Assembly (NCBI RefSeq): GCF_900099825.1
Contig: NZ_LT629693.1
Coordinates: 1-64,000, forward strand
Source: Bradyrhizobium ottawaense
GTDB lineage: Bacteria; Pseudomonadota; Alphaproteobacteria; Rhizobiales; Xanthobacteraceae
DNA: 64,000 bases
Direction of reading: 5' to 3'
In this document: in pieces, positions 15,523-24,676 of the stretch
Layout of the letters: every line of letters begins with the position of its first letter
Position numbering within the stretch: the stretch's first letter is position 1
Notes under the pieces: generated by a model
What the model was told of the DNA's origin: nothing
What the model saw: the letters and a program-made list of their open reading frames with translations, nothing else
Database searches by the model: none
Made by a program: the position numbers and the translations under genes

Positions 15523-18117
15523 ATGGACACGCTTTTCAAGACCAGCAGCACCTTCGCGTCGCTTTCCCTGAAGGACCTGATCGAGGCCCGCGACCTGTTT
15601 CACTACCACCTGATGAACAAGAAGAACGTGGTTGCTACTGCGGTCGGGCTCTATCGAATTCGCAAGAGCGATCCTTGGCCGTCCCACGAACACCCCAGCG
15701 GTTCGAGGCCGCGCAAGCCGAAGGATATCCGCCGGACACTCTTCAATTCCGAGGTGCGGCCCTATTCGTGGCCCTGCGTCTACGTGTTCGTCTCAAGCTG
15801 GGAATACGAAACGGACCTGGCCGAGACCGACCCGTCCGACGTCGTCCCCAAGAGCCTGTATCTGCCCGATGGCCGTACCGTCCCGGTTTGCGTGATCGAG
15901 GGCCGCAAACAGCCGTTCGCCAAGGACATGCAAATCCGGATGGACGGTCGCACCCCGCGCAACCTGCTGGCGCCAGGCTCGGCGCTCGTCAACAATGACA
16001 GCCAGGGCCTGACCCGGCTCGGCACGGCAGGCTGCATCGTGCGCGACGGCGAGCGCTACTACGTGCTGACCAACCGGCACGTCGTCGGAGCGCCCGGCAC
16101 CAGGATCACCGCCTTGCAGACCCATCGCGAGATCGAAATCGGTGCGACCGCAAAAAAAGGCCTGACGCGCGAGGATTTTCATCGGATCTACCCGCATTTC
16201 CAGTCCACCAACCAGCGCCTGCTGATGGACATTGGCTTGGTCGAGGTCGACGATATCCTGCAATGGAAAACGGCATTTCCCGATATTGGCCCGGTCAAAC
16301 CGGTGCTCGATTTCTACGACAACAGCCTCAGCCTCCAGCTGATCACCATGAAGGTGGTGGGACAGGCCGCCGTCAGCGGCCTGATCCGGGGAGAAATCCA
16401 CGCTTTGCTCTATCGCTACAAGGCGATCGGCGGATCGGAATATCTCAGCGACTTCCTGATCGGGCCGGAAACCTACGACCTCAAGAAGGGCCGGAAAAGG
16501 AAGGATGTCGGAGAGGAAAGGCACAAGAACGAGAACGTCGCGCTCGGCGTTCATCACGGCGACTCCGGCACGCTGCTCTTCGTCGAACGCATGGAGAAGG
16601 AAACGGGCGACGAGGAAGCCAAGACAAATTACTACCCGTTCGCGCTGCTGTGGGGGAAGGAGGAATTCTTCGAGGGACGGAGCGCGTTGTCGTATCCATA
16701 CGCGCTCGCGACCTCGCTGAGCACGGCGCTCGACCGGCTCGATCTCGACCTGGTGCGGGATATCAATCTCGACCAGGAATATGTCTGGGGTTGGGTCGGC
16801 CATTATGTGATCGGCCGATCGCTCGGGGCCCCCGCCGATCTCGTCACGTCGGCGAAGCTGCAGGCTTTCATCGCCAAAAATCTCGACCTGCTCTCGCTGG
16901 AGCCGGATGAAGGCCTCGACAACAACGCCAAGGTTATCGAGAAGGGCGACGACAAGGTGCACTTCGTTCCACTCGCGGACGTTCCGGACAACGTCTGGAA
17001 GAGCAATGTCAACTTCAGGATGGTCGACGGCGACGACGGCAAGAAGCACCACAAGCCCGGTCCCGGAAACCGCGGCAAGGACGACAACAAGAACCACTTT
17101 GCCGACCTCGACATGACCTATCTCGACGGCAAGACGTTCCTTGAAATGAATGTTGCCGATCCCGACGCATATTTGAATCCCGAGGCATGGGTGGCGTATT
17201 TCGCCGCCATGCAGCCGCAGTACGACAAATGGGCCAAACTGCTGAAGCCCGACGCGCCGGCCGAACATGGGGATGCCCATTGGGGCGCGCTGCCATTCCG
17301 GGTGCATCAGTTGTTCGACATCATGGTGAAAGCCGCCAAGGCGGGAAATCAGGATCTGTTCCTGTCGGCGGGCGGCGTCCTGATCCACTATATCGGCGAT
17401 GCCTGCCAGCCCCTGCACGCATCCTACCTTTCGCAGGGAAACCCGGCCCGCGTGGTCAAGCGCCCGACGGTTGACACCAAGATTCTCGAAGCCGACGGCG
17501 TCCACAGCGGCTACGAAGACGACATGGTCGCCTACGGTGTCACCAACGAGGATCTGGCGGCCAAGCTCAAGACCCGGATCGGAAAACTGAAGAGCGAAAA
17601 CATCGCCGATATCGCGTCGGGCAATGACGCCGCAAAAGCGGTGATCGCACTGATCGACGCGACACAGACGGAGATTGCGCCCAAAGACATCGTCGACGAA
17701 TGGGTCAAACTCAAGAAGGCAGGCAAGTCGAAAGCGGAAAAAGCGGCCGCGATGTGGGACGCCTTTGGCGACGATACCATCACCTGCATGGCGCGCGGCA
17801 CGCGCTATCTCGCCAAGATCTGGCAGGGCGCGTGGGACGCCGGCAGTGGCGACACCAATATCGGCGAAGGCGGCCGCAGAAAAGAGAGCAGCATCATGGA
17901 TATCTACAATGATCCTGACAAGCTGCCTTCAATTCCGCTCGATCATTATCCGGCAAACAGCAGCAGCGACTGGTCCGCGATCAAGCGCACGGCGTCGCCG
18001 GCAGGCTCAGGTCCGGCCAACGCAAGCGCAAAGAAGAAGGTTGCCAAGAAGACCGCGGCAAAGAAGACCGCCAAAAAGGTGGCCGTCAAGAAAACGAAGG
18101 CGAAAAAGAAGAAGTAA
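15523..18117 (+). CDS. Trypsin-like protease fused to S1/P1-type zinc nuclease domain
   Basis: 864 residues, no signal peptide. Residues 1-60 are a leader (LKDLIEARDLFHYHLM). Residues about 150-400 form a trypsin-like fold with H186 (TNRHVVG), D236 (MDIGLVEV) and S348 (HGDSGTLL). Residues 422-790 match S1/P1 nuclease and zinc phospholipase C: W422-G-W-V-G-H427, an H in NHFADLD, H622-x3-D626-x5-H632 (LIHYIGDACQPLH) and H661-x3-E665 (HSGYED). The last 40 residues are a lysine/alanine tail like histone H1. In S1/P1 enzymes the Trp must be the N-terminus to bind zinc; here it is internal, so cleavage before W422 would be needed. The ATG at 15523 has GGAGAG upstream. Nuclease versus lipase activity is open. 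Confidence 0.75.
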   Translation: MDTLFKTSSTFASLSLKDLIEARDLFHYHLMNKKNVVATAVGLYRIRKSDPWPSHEHPSGSRPRKPKDIRRTLFNSEVRPYSWPCVYVFVSSWEYETDLAETDPSDVVPKSLYLPDGRTVPVCVIEGRKQPFAKDMQIRMDGRTPRNLLAPGSALVNNDSQGLTRLGTAGCIVRDGERYYVLTNRHVVGAPGTRITALQTHREIEIGATAKKGLTREDFHRIYPHFQSTNQRLLMDIGLVEVDDILQWKTAFPDIGPVKPVLDFYDNSLSLQLITMKVVGQAAVSGLIRGEIHALLYRYKAIGGSEYLSDFLIGPETYDLKKGRKRKDVGEERHKNENVALGVHHGDSGTLLFVERMEKETGDEEAKTNYYPFALLWGKEEFFEGRSALSYPYALATSLSTALDRLDLDLVRDINLDQEYVWGWVGHYVIGRSLGAPADLVTSAKLQAFIAKNLDLLSLEPDEGLDNNAKVIEKGDDKVHFVPLADVPDNVWKSNVNFRMVDGDDGKKHHKPGPGNRGKDDNKNHFADLDMTYLDGKTFLEMNVADPDAYLNPEAWVAYFAAMQPQYDKWAKLLKPDAPAEHGDAHWGALPFRVHQLFDIMVKAAKAGNQDLFLSAGGVLIHYIGDACQPLHASYLSQGNPARVVKRPTVDTKILEADGVHSGYEDDMVAYGVTNEDLAAKLKTRIGKLKSENIADIASGNDAAKAVIALIDATQTEIAPKDIVDEWVKLKKAGKSKAEKAAAMWDAFGDDTITCMARGTRYLAKIWQGAWDAGSGDTNIGEGGRRKESSIMDIYNDPDKLPSIPLDHYPANSSSDWSAIKRTASPAGSGPANASAKKKVAKKTAAKKTAKKVAVKKTKAKKKK

Positions 18118-18125
18118 CCGGTACC

Positions 18126-19076
18126 TTAGCCTGCCCGCGCCGCACGGCGCAGCGATTGCGGCGGCTGGCCGAAGGCGCGGATGAAGGCGCGGCGCATCCG
18201 CTCCGGATCGCGAAAGCCGGTGGTTTCGGCGACGCGTTCGATCGCCTCGCTGGAAGACTGCACGCGCTGCCGCGCTACCTCGATACGCAACCGCTCGACG
18301 GCCTTCGACGGCGTGGTGCCGGTCTCCGCGATGAAGGCGCGGGTGAAATGCCGCGAGCTCATGCCGGCCTGCTCGGCCAGATCCTCGACCGTGAGCGGCG
18401 CGTCGAGATGCTCGCGCGCCCAGGCCAGCAGCGGTCCGAACCGGCCGTTCGGCGCCTTCAATTCCAGGAGCGAGGAGAATTGCGACTGGCCGCCGCTGCG
18501 CCGGTGATAGAGCACGAGCTGCTTGGCAGTGCGCTGCGCGATCTCGTCGCCGAAATCTTCCGTGACCATTGCGAGGCAGAGATCGATACCGGCGGTGATG
18601 CCGGCCGACGTCCATATATTGCCGTCGCGGGTAAAAATCTGGTCGGGCTCGAGCTTTACCTGCGGATAGGTTTTGAGAAATTGCCGCGTCCGTTGCCAAT
18701 GCGTGGTGGCGCGGCGGCCGTCGAGCAGCCCGGCCTCGGCAAGCAGAATGGCGCCGGAGCAAACGCTGGCGATGCGGACGCCGCGTTTGGCCAGCCCGCG
18801 CACGAAGGCAAGCGTCCGCGCGCAACGCGCAGCCGCTTCGACGCCCTCGCCGCCCGCGATGACCAGGGTGGTGATCGCGCCGGCGGGCCGCATGCCCCGC
18901 GCCAGCATCTCTGCGCCGGACGTGCTGCGCACCGGTCCCGGCGTCGCCGCCACGACCCTGATTGACGGCTTGCCAACCGCATAGCGCGCCGCGATCTCGA
19001 ACACCGAAATCGGCCCCGCCGCGTCGAGCAACTGGAAATCGGGAAAGATGAGGATGCCGATCATGATCCAGGCCAT
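18126..19076 (-). CDS. GlxA-type AraC-family regulator with DJ-1/PfpI domain
   Basis: About 316 residues. The N-terminal 180 residues form a DJ-1/PfpI-like domain (IGILIFPDFQLLDAAGP, VCSGAILLAEAGLL), and the C-terminal 100 hold two AraC helix-turn-helix motifs (VEDLAEQAGMSSRHFTRAF and IERVAETTGFRDPERMRRAF). It is a transcription factor. It is divergent from the DJ-1/PfpI enzyme gene at 19,165 with 88 bases between, so it probably controls that gene. ATG 19076 or 19064 could be the start; neither has a clear ribosome binding site. Confidence 0.85.
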   Translation of the reverse strand: MAWIMIGILIFPDFQLLDAAGPISVFEIAARYAVGKPSIRVVAATPGPVRSTSGAEMLARGMRPAGAITTLVIAGGEGVEAAARCARTLAFVRGLAKRGVRIASVCSGAILLAEAGLLDGRRATTHWQRTRQFLKTYPQVKLEPDQIFTRDGNIWTSAGITAGIDLCLAMVTEDFGDEIAQRTAKQLVLYHRRSGGQSQFSSLLELKAPNGRFGPLLAWAREHLDAPLTVEDLAEQAGMSSRHFTRAFIAETGTTPSKAVERLRIEVARQRVQSSSEAIERVAETTGFRDPERMRRAFIRAFGQPPQSLRRAARAG

Positions 19077-19164
19077 GTCTGTAAATGAGGGAAATATGGC
19101 ATTTCGGACGACAGACGACCATGACAGGATGCCGACGTCAAGCCGACAAGGGAGGATCGCAAGG

Positions 19165-19851
19165 ATGTCCGCGCCGCTTCAGATTGGTCTCGTGCTGTTT
19201 CCCAGGGTGACCCAGCTCGACTTCACCGGACCGTTGCAGGTGTTCTCCAGCCTGCCCGGCGCCACCGTGCATCTGATCTGGAAGCGCATCGAGCCGGTGC
19301 CTTCCGATTCCGTATTGACGCTGACGCCAACCGTCAGCTTCGCCGACTGCCCGCAACTCGACGTGATCTGCGTGCCCGGCGGGGTCGGTACCGACGATAT
19401 GGTCAATGACGAGGAGATGCTGGCATTCCTGCGCCGGCAGGCCGAGGGCGCCAGATACATCACCTCGGTCTGCACGGGATCGCTGGTGCTCGGCGCCGCC
19501 GGCCTGCTCCAAGGCTATCGCGCGGCGACGCACTGGACCGCGATGGATTTTCTGTCCGCCTTCGGGGCTGTCCCGACCAAGACGCGCGTCTGCATCGACC
19601 GCAACCGCGTCACCGGCGGCGGCGTCACCGCCGGTATCGATTTTGCGCTGACGTTGGTTTCGCTGCTGCACGACCGCCGAACCGCGGAGGCGATCCAGCT
19701 CCGGCTCGAATATAATCCCGCGCCGCCGTTCAATTCCGGCTCGCCCGACACCGCGCCGCCGGACGTGCTCGCGTTCATGAAGGACCGCATCGCGGCAGCG
19801 CAGATCCGCCGCGGCGAGATGATCGACCGCGCCGCGGCGCGGTTGAGCTGA
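19165..19851 (+). CDS. DJ-1/PfpI family protein, isonitrile hydratase-like
   Basis: 229 residues. PLQIGLVLFPRVTQLDFTGPLQ opens the fold in two parts (each under 20), VPGGVGTDD precedes the nucleophile elbow, and SVCTGSLVLGAAGL carries the reactive cysteine. The sequence is close to the InhA branch, which hydrates isonitriles to N-formamides, though a chaperone or protease-like role cannot be excluded. The ATG at 19165 has GGGAGGA upstream; longer in-frame starts lie inside the divergent promoter region. A long inverted repeat follows the stop. Confidence 0.8.
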   Translation: MSAPLQIGLVLFPRVTQLDFTGPLQVFSSLPGATVHLIWKRIEPVPSDSVLTLTPTVSFADCPQLDVICVPGGVGTDDMVNDEEMLAFLRRQAEGARYITSVCTGSLVLGAAGLLQGYRAATHWTAMDFLSAFGAVPTKTRVCIDRNRVTGGGVTAGIDFALTLVSLLHDRRTAEAIQLRLEYNPAPPFNSGSPDTAPPDVLAFMKDRIAAAQIRRGEMIDRAAARLS

Positions 19852-19860
19852 TAGCACAGC

Positions 19861-19913
19861 CGTGTCCCGGACGCGGTGCAGCGTTCTTCACGCTGCTCCG
19901 CGTCCGGGACACG
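19861..19913. repeat. Long inverted repeat after the DJ-1/PfpI gene
   Basis: CGTGTCCCGGACGCGG and its complement CCGCGTCCGGGACACG form arms of about 23 bp (one mismatch) around TTCTTCA. It is a dispersed repeat type and may also end transcription. Confidence 0.75.
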
Positions 19914-19937
19914 GAGCTACCGCCACACCGCAAAGAA

Positions 19938-19967
19938 AAAGGCCGCCTGGTTTCCCAGACGGCCTTT
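19938..19967 (-). terminator. Hairpin terminator-like element
   Basis: AAAGGCCGcCTGG-TTTC-CCAGaCGGCCTTT. On the - strand it is followed by TTTTTCTTTG, so it is best read as a - strand terminator, but no - strand gene was found directly to its right. Confidence 0.5.
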
Positions 19968-20443
19968 CCTGTCCTACGGCGGCCACACATTAGCGGGCGA
20001 TTTCAGAACCTCTGCACCGGGGGCCTATCTCCCGGCCGTGTCCTACTCGGTAGCCGCTGCAAATCGGGGCAGTCGCGAACTGGAGCCCGACACCGACGCG
20101 ATGGTCTCCCATCTCCGTAAGATGTCGTATTGAAACGCGACGAGGCGGAACGCTCAAGACCGCGGCGACGGTTGTCCCCGCTGATCCCGCTGTTCACAGG
20201 CTATGCCTGTGCGCCATAAGTCGGCCCGCGCCAGCGGCTCGCCAGAGTCCGCTATGCCCCGATAGCCGACGTGTTGCCGCGCAGCAGCGAAACGACGCGA
20301 TGTGCCAAAACCGGGCCTGCTTGCCCGTCGTAGGCGTTGGGCGTCGGTGTTTGCTGAAGTCCGGTGGAACTGCTTAAATCCTGGCTCTGACTGAGGGCTA
20401 GCTCAATTCGAACGCGTCTTTCGATGTCGCGGGGAGCCGTCCA

Positions 20444-22150
20444 ATGACGATCCGCAAGAAAATTTTTCTTCTTGCCGGCATCCTGCTGGCGCTGTTTGGC
20501 GCTGTGGTCGGCGTCCTCGCCATTGTTCAAAAGCTGGACAGCGATCAAATCAGCAACATCGCCGAATACGAACTGCCGCTGACGCGGCTGGTCGCAGAGC
20601 TCGATGTCGATACCGACAGGTACGAACTCGGTATTTTGCGTGCGCTGCGGCTCGATCCCCTGAATCCTCCAGAACTGGCGGCGGCAATTGCCGCAAAGAA
20701 GGAGGTCGGCGACGAATTGCGCGCCGATGCTGACACGGCAACCGCATTGATCGCCAAGGCAATCAAGGACCGGGGCTACGGGGCTTCGGAGCGCGTCGAA
20801 CTGGCGCGCATCGAGGGAGCGTTCAAGTATCTAATCCGCAGCCTGGAGGGGTTTCTCGCTACTGGCGAGCAGGTAATGGCTGCCCTTGTCGATGGCCGGC
20901 GTGAGGATGCCCGGACGGCTTCGCTTGGCTTCGCCAAATATGCCCGGGCTTTCGGACCGGACCTTTCCGAGGTCCGCCTTAACCTCGCCGATCTCACGGA
21001 TCGCGGAACCCGCGATGTACTCGCCCGACAACGGCTTAACACCTACTTGAGCTTTGGCTTGTTCCTGCTCGCCTGCAGCATTGGCCTCGGCGTCAGCGCG
21101 GTGGGATCGGCGCGTGTCGTCGGAGGTCTTCGCCAGTTGGTCGTCCGCACCCGCGCCATCGAAGCCGGCGCGGTTTCGGAGCCGTTGTCGATCCTCACGC
21201 GTGACGAGGTCGGCGAACTCGCGCTGTCGTTTAATCGCATGGTCGAGGAGCTTCGCACGCGGGAGCGTATCAAGGATACCTTCGGCAAATTCGTCGACCC
21301 ACGCATCGTCAGCCGTTTAATCGGCAGCGGCGCCGAACAGGCTGAGCGCCGTACGCTCACGATCTTTTTTTCCGACATCAAGGACTTCAGCGGCATCAGC
21401 GAGCAACTGACCGCGAGCGCCGTCGTCAACCTGCTGAACAGCTATTTCGGAACGGTCGCCGAGGTCATTCATGCCCATCGCGGCTTCATCGACAAATATA
21501 TCGGTGACGCCGTCATGGCCTTTTGGGTCTCACCCTTCTCTGCCGGCGACGACCACGCCAGCGATGCCTGCCTCGCGGCGTTGGCACAACAGGAAGCGGT
21601 CATCCAGCTTCGCGCCCAGTTGCCCGAGATCACCGGAATGCGACGCAATCCGCCCGAACTTGCCATCCGTATGGGCATCGCTACCGGCGAAGCCGTGGTC
21701 GGGACCATCGGCTCGGATTCGTCACGGTCCTATACCGTGATCGGCGACACGGTAAATCTCGCCTCGCGTCTGGAGAGTATCAACAAACTCTATGGCACCT
21801 CGCTCATTCTCAGCGAGGAGACCTATCGAACGGCCCAGCACGTCATTGAGGCACGCGAGCTCGATCTCATCACGGTCGCCGGCAAAACCGAGCCGGTCCG
21901 CATCTATGAAGCAATGGGCCGCGCAGGCGAGATCGCGCCGGAGCAGATTCAGCTTCGCGAGATGTACGCGAACGGCTTGGCCGCCTATCGCCGGCAGGAC
22001 TGGAATGAGGCGCAGCGGTGCTTCGAAAGCTGCCAGCTCGGCGATGCCCAAGATGGGCCGTCCCGCCTGTTTATCGAACGTATCAGCCTGTTGCGCAGCA
22101 GTCCGCCGCCGGCCGATTGGGACGGGGTTTGGCATTTTAAGGAGAAATGA
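20444..22150 (+). CDS. Membrane-bound class III adenylate/guanylate cyclase
   Basis: 568 residues. TM helix about 7-27, a sensory segment of about 170 residues, TM helix about 205-225, a HAMP linker (AIEAGAVSEPL...LTRDEVGELALSFN), then a class III cyclase domain about 300-500. FFSDIKDFSG and IGDAVMAFW carry the two metal-binding aspartates; VIGDTVNLASRLE carries the Asn/Arg pair for the transition state. A C-terminal segment (REMYANGLAAYRRQDW) resembles a TPR unit. It would make cAMP (or cGMP) in response to a periplasmic signal. The ATG at 20444 directly precedes the first TM helix. Confidence 0.9.
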   Translation: MTIRKKIFLLAGILLALFGAVVGVLAIVQKLDSDQISNIAEYELPLTRLVAELDVDTDRYELGILRALRLDPLNPPELAAAIAAKKEVGDELRADADTATALIAKAIKDRGYGASERVELARIEGAFKYLIRSLEGFLATGEQVMAALVDGRREDARTASLGFAKYARAFGPDLSEVRLNLADLTDRGTRDVLARQRLNTYLSFGLFLLACSIGLGVSAVGSARVVGGLRQLVVRTRAIEAGAVSEPLSILTRDEVGELALSFNRMVEELRTRERIKDTFGKFVDPRIVSRLIGSGAEQAERRTLTIFFSDIKDFSGISEQLTASAVVNLLNSYFGTVAEVIHAHRGFIDKYIGDAVMAFWVSPFSAGDDHASDACLAALAQQEAVIQLRAQLPEITGMRRNPPELAIRMGIATGEAVVGTIGSDSSRSYTVIGDTVNLASRLESINKLYGTSLILSEETYRTAQHVIEARELDLITVAGKTEPVRIYEAMGRAGEIAPEQIQLREMYANGLAAYRRQDWNEAQRCFESCQLGDAQDGPSRLFIERISLLRSSPPPADWDGVWHFKEK

Positions 22151-22257
22151 CCGGAGACCGACATCCTGATTCAGCAAGGATGCGCCCAGTCGACCTTCTC
22201 GAAATAGCCCGGCTTGGAAGCACCGCCGCATCGTACGGCTCACGTCCGGTTCGGGTC

Positions 22258-22416
22258 TTGGCTGTGTAAAAACGCGGAGGCGCTCAATCGCGATAGAAGA
22301 AGTTGTTCGTCAAAGACCATTTTCGTCGCTCAACGCGCAAGCGGATTCAACTTTGAGATCGAACTGAAAAATATCATTCTTCGTCGCGTTTCGATTTTTG
22401 AGTTTTTACACAGCCA
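22258..22416. repeat. MITE-like element with 15-bp terminal inverted repeats
   Basis: TGGCTGTGTAAAAAC at 22259-22273 and its exact complement GTTTTTACACAGCCA at 22402-22416 bound about 158 bases with no gene. GGGTC stands at 22253-22257 and again at 22417-22421, a possible 5-bp target duplication. It may be a MITE or an internally deleted insertion sequence. Confidence 0.65.
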
Positions 22417-22479
22417 GGGTCATTCGCTACCGCGTCGAATTGGCAGCATGTCCGGCCATGTCCGTTATCGCACTGCCGG

Positions 22480-23694
22480 CTCAACCGGTCGACGCAACAC
22501 AGGCGTTAAATCTCTCTGCTGGGGTTTCAAATTGCAAGGTCTCACGTGGTCGTTCGTTGAGCTGACGAGCCACTTTGTTCAGATGGGCTTGCGAATGTAC
22601 CGACAAGTCGGTGCCCTTCGGAAAATACTGTCTCAGCAGGCCATTGGTGTTCTCGTTCGACCCGCGCTGCCACGGGCTTTGCGGGTCGCAAAAATAGACG
22701 TCGATTTTGGTCGCCAACGTAAAGCGGCGATGATCCGTCAGTTCCTTTCCCCGGTCCCAGGTCAGGGACTTATACAGCTCCTTTGGTAGCTTCTTCGCCT
22801 GCTTGATGAGTGCGGTGACGACCGTTCGGGTGTCCTTACCGGCCACCTTGGCCAACATCACGTAACGCGTATGACGCTCGACCAAGGTCGCGATGTAGCT
22901 GTTGTTCGGCCCGGACAGGAGATCGCCTTCCCAATGGCCAGGCACCGCTCGATCTTCAACCGCCGCCGGTCGCTGACGGATTGAGACGATATCCTTGATA
23001 TGCCCCCGTCTGTCGCCGTTCGGATCAACCGGCTGGGAGCGACGCATTGAGCGCTTCGATCGAAGATGACTAAGCAGCTCTTTCTTGAGCACGCCACGTG
23101 TTTGTACAAATAAGCTGCGGTAGATCGTCTCGTGTGACACCTGATTACACTCGTCTTCAGGATGGGTTCTCTTCAGCCAACCGGCTATCTGCTCGGGCGA
23201 CCAATCCAATCTGAGCTTCCCCGCCACAGCTCGCCGTAGCCGCGGACTGTTCGCCAATTTACAACATTTTGGACGACGAGCCCGCGCCCAGGCATTCTCG
23301 TCCGCAAGCGCCGCACGGTAGCGATCACAGCCGCCATTGCGGCTCATTTCCCGGCTCACCGTCGAGGGTGAGCGGCCAAGCAACCTGGCGATCGATCGGG
23401 CCGATTGACGTGCCGTAACGCCTCTGGAAATCACCTCGCGTTCTGCGAGCGTCAATGCCAGCCTGGAGCGACACCGCTCGGCAGGACGAATCCCACCATG
23501 CGGCGCCACCAAAAAATAGATCGACGATGACTGCTTGCCAAAAGCTCGTCCGATTGCCTTTAGCGACTCTCCGCGCTTCCAGCGATCCCATAACTCCGTT
23601 TTCTCTGCCGCAGTAAACCCTCTATGAAATATGTGAGCCATCAAACCACACTCCATCTCGCCTTCAAGATAAAGTGTTGCGTCGACCGGTTGAG
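22480..23694 (-). mobile_element. IS30-family insertion sequence
   Basis: 21-bp perfect terminal inverted repeats: CTCAACCGGTCGACGCAACAC at 22480-22500 (21 bases, given here by its ends CTCAACC...GCAACAC) and the complement at 23674-23694. Inside is a single transposase gene on the - strand. Length about 1215 bp, usual for IS30. No target duplication was obvious. Confidence 0.88.
22481..23641 (-). CDS. IS30 family transposase
   Basis: 386 residues from the ATG at 23641 (MAHIFHRGF); an ATG at 23656 is also possible. N-terminal helix-turn-helix units (GESLKAIGRAFGKQSS, SARSIARLLGRSPSTVSREM) are followed by the DDE core: VPGHWEGDLL, LTWDRGKEL and a PWQRGSNENTNGLLRQYF block with the catalytic glutamate. 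That NENTNG...PKGTDL pattern is diagnostic for IS30. The stop codon lies inside the left terminal repeat. No frameshift is visible, so the enzyme looks intact. Confidence 0.93.
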   Translation of the reverse strand: MAHIFHRGFTAAEKTELWDRWKRGESLKAIGRAFGKQSSSIYFLVAPHGGIRPAERCRSRLALTLAEREVISRGVTARQSARSIARLLGRSPSTVSREMSRNGGCDRYRAALADENAWARARRPKCCKLANSPRLRRAVAGKLRLDWSPEQIAGWLKRTHPEDECNQVSHETIYRSLFVQTRGVLKKELLSHLRSKRSMRRSQPVDPNGDRRGHIKDIVSIRQRPAAVEDRAVPGHWEGDLLSGPNNSYIATLVERHTRYVMLAKVAGKDTRTVVTALIKQAKKLPKELYKSLTWDRGKELTDHRRFTLATKIDVYFCDPQSPWQRGSNENTNGLLRQYFPKGTDLSVHSQAHLNKVARQLNERPRETLQFETPAERFNACVASTG

Positions 23695-23953
23695 ACCACC
23701 CACCGAAAGCGGTAGTAATCTTGCCTGTGCGTCCGCCACGCACGTGCTCGACAGTTTCTATGACAAGTCGATTCCCGCGCAATGCGCCACGGCTGTCCCG
23801 CGTCTAAAAATGCGAGAGGCCGGCTCAACGTCGCGCCCCCGCTTCAACATCTATGCGGGGACACCCAGATCAAGCGCCCTCTTCGCGTAGAGCCCTATGC
23901 GGTATCCCGTCGGGCACAACAGCGTTGCGCGCCGTGACGCCATGAACACGATT
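23695..23953. other. Gap right of the IS30 copy
   Basis: On the - strand an open frame continues from the IS into a short stretch (RLVIETVEHVRGGRTGK) that might be a remnant of a gene broken by the insertion, but it matches no family I know. Otherwise nothing is supported. Confidence 0.35.
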
Positions 23954-24364
23954 TTACTTGCCGGGCGTCCAGGCGTGATAGTCGCCAGTGGCCTTGGGCC
24001 GGCGGCCGCTGGCGAGCGTCGAACCGGACGGACGGTAGGCGGCGGGAGTCCCGGTCAGGTTCGGGACATGCGGCTTTTCCCATTCGCGCGGCGTGTAGCT
24101 TTCTTCGGTCGGCGCGACATCGACGGTGTGATGCATCCAGCCGTGCCAGTCCGGCGGTATCTTGGTCGCTTCGGCATAGCCGTTGTAGACGACCCAGCGC
24201 CGCTGGAAGCCGAGCGTCGGATCGATCTTGCCGCCCTTGGTGCGATAATAGGTGTTGCCCTGCTCGTCCCGGCCGACCAGTTCGCCGAACCGCCACGTCC
24301 ACAACTGCGTGCCAAAGGTCTGGCCGCTCCACCATGTGAAAAATTTGAGCAGAAACAGCTTCAT
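23954..24364 (-). CDS. NDUFA12-like NADH:ubiquinone oxidoreductase subunit
   Basis: 136 residues. MKLFLLKFFTWWSG opens the protein as in alphaproteobacterial homologues of the eukaryotic complex I accessory subunit NDUFA12 (17.2 kDa). The core has GELVGRDEQGNTYYR, RRWVVYNGYAEATKIPPDWHGW and MHHT in sequence (given in short parts), then EWEKPHVPNLTGT. It sits on the peripheral arm of respiratory complex I at the inner membrane and is found only in alphaproteobacteria and mitochondria, which supports the organism call. The ATG at 24364 is chosen because the upstream frame extension is low-complexity R/S text. Confidence 0.9.
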   Translation of the reverse strand: MKLFLLKFFTWWSGQTFGTQLWTWRFGELVGRDEQGNTYYRTKGGKIDPTLGFQRRWVVYNGYAEATKIPPDWHGWMHHTVDVAPTEESYTPREWEKPHVPNLTGTPAAYRPSGSTLASGRRPKATGDYHAWTPGK

Positions 24365-24676
24365 GAGGACTCGGCCGGTTGGAGAGGACGAGCCGCTCTG
24401 ATGCCATCGGCGGGCCAAATTGTCCAGACGGGTGCCGGTATCCCTGCGCTGTCCAGACGCGCATTTGCGCTGTCCAGACCGGCATTTTGCCGTGTCCCGG
24501 ACGCGCGTTTTGGAGGCACCCGCCTCAGCGGCGCATTGTCGCGGAACCGGCGCAATCTGTTCATCGCGCATACAGTTCCTATCTGACAGGGTGAGCGGTG
24601 CGCACGATCGGTGCGCGGGCTCGGGAACGCTCGCCCTCTGAAAGGGTTAGCCTATATCCCGCAGATGGAGCCAGTA

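Larger units (their letters stand above)
19852..20443. other. 592-base gap without a convincing gene
   Basis: Apart from the inverted repeat and the hairpin, no frame in 19,970-20,440 looks like conserved protein. The last 150 bases should hold the promoter of the cyclase gene; no clear -35/-10 pair was identified. Confidence 0.5.

Noticed and set aside
15793..17505. 570-codon open frame on the - strand over the protease-nuclease fusion
   Set aside because: The + strand frame has complete catalytic motifs; the - frame has none.
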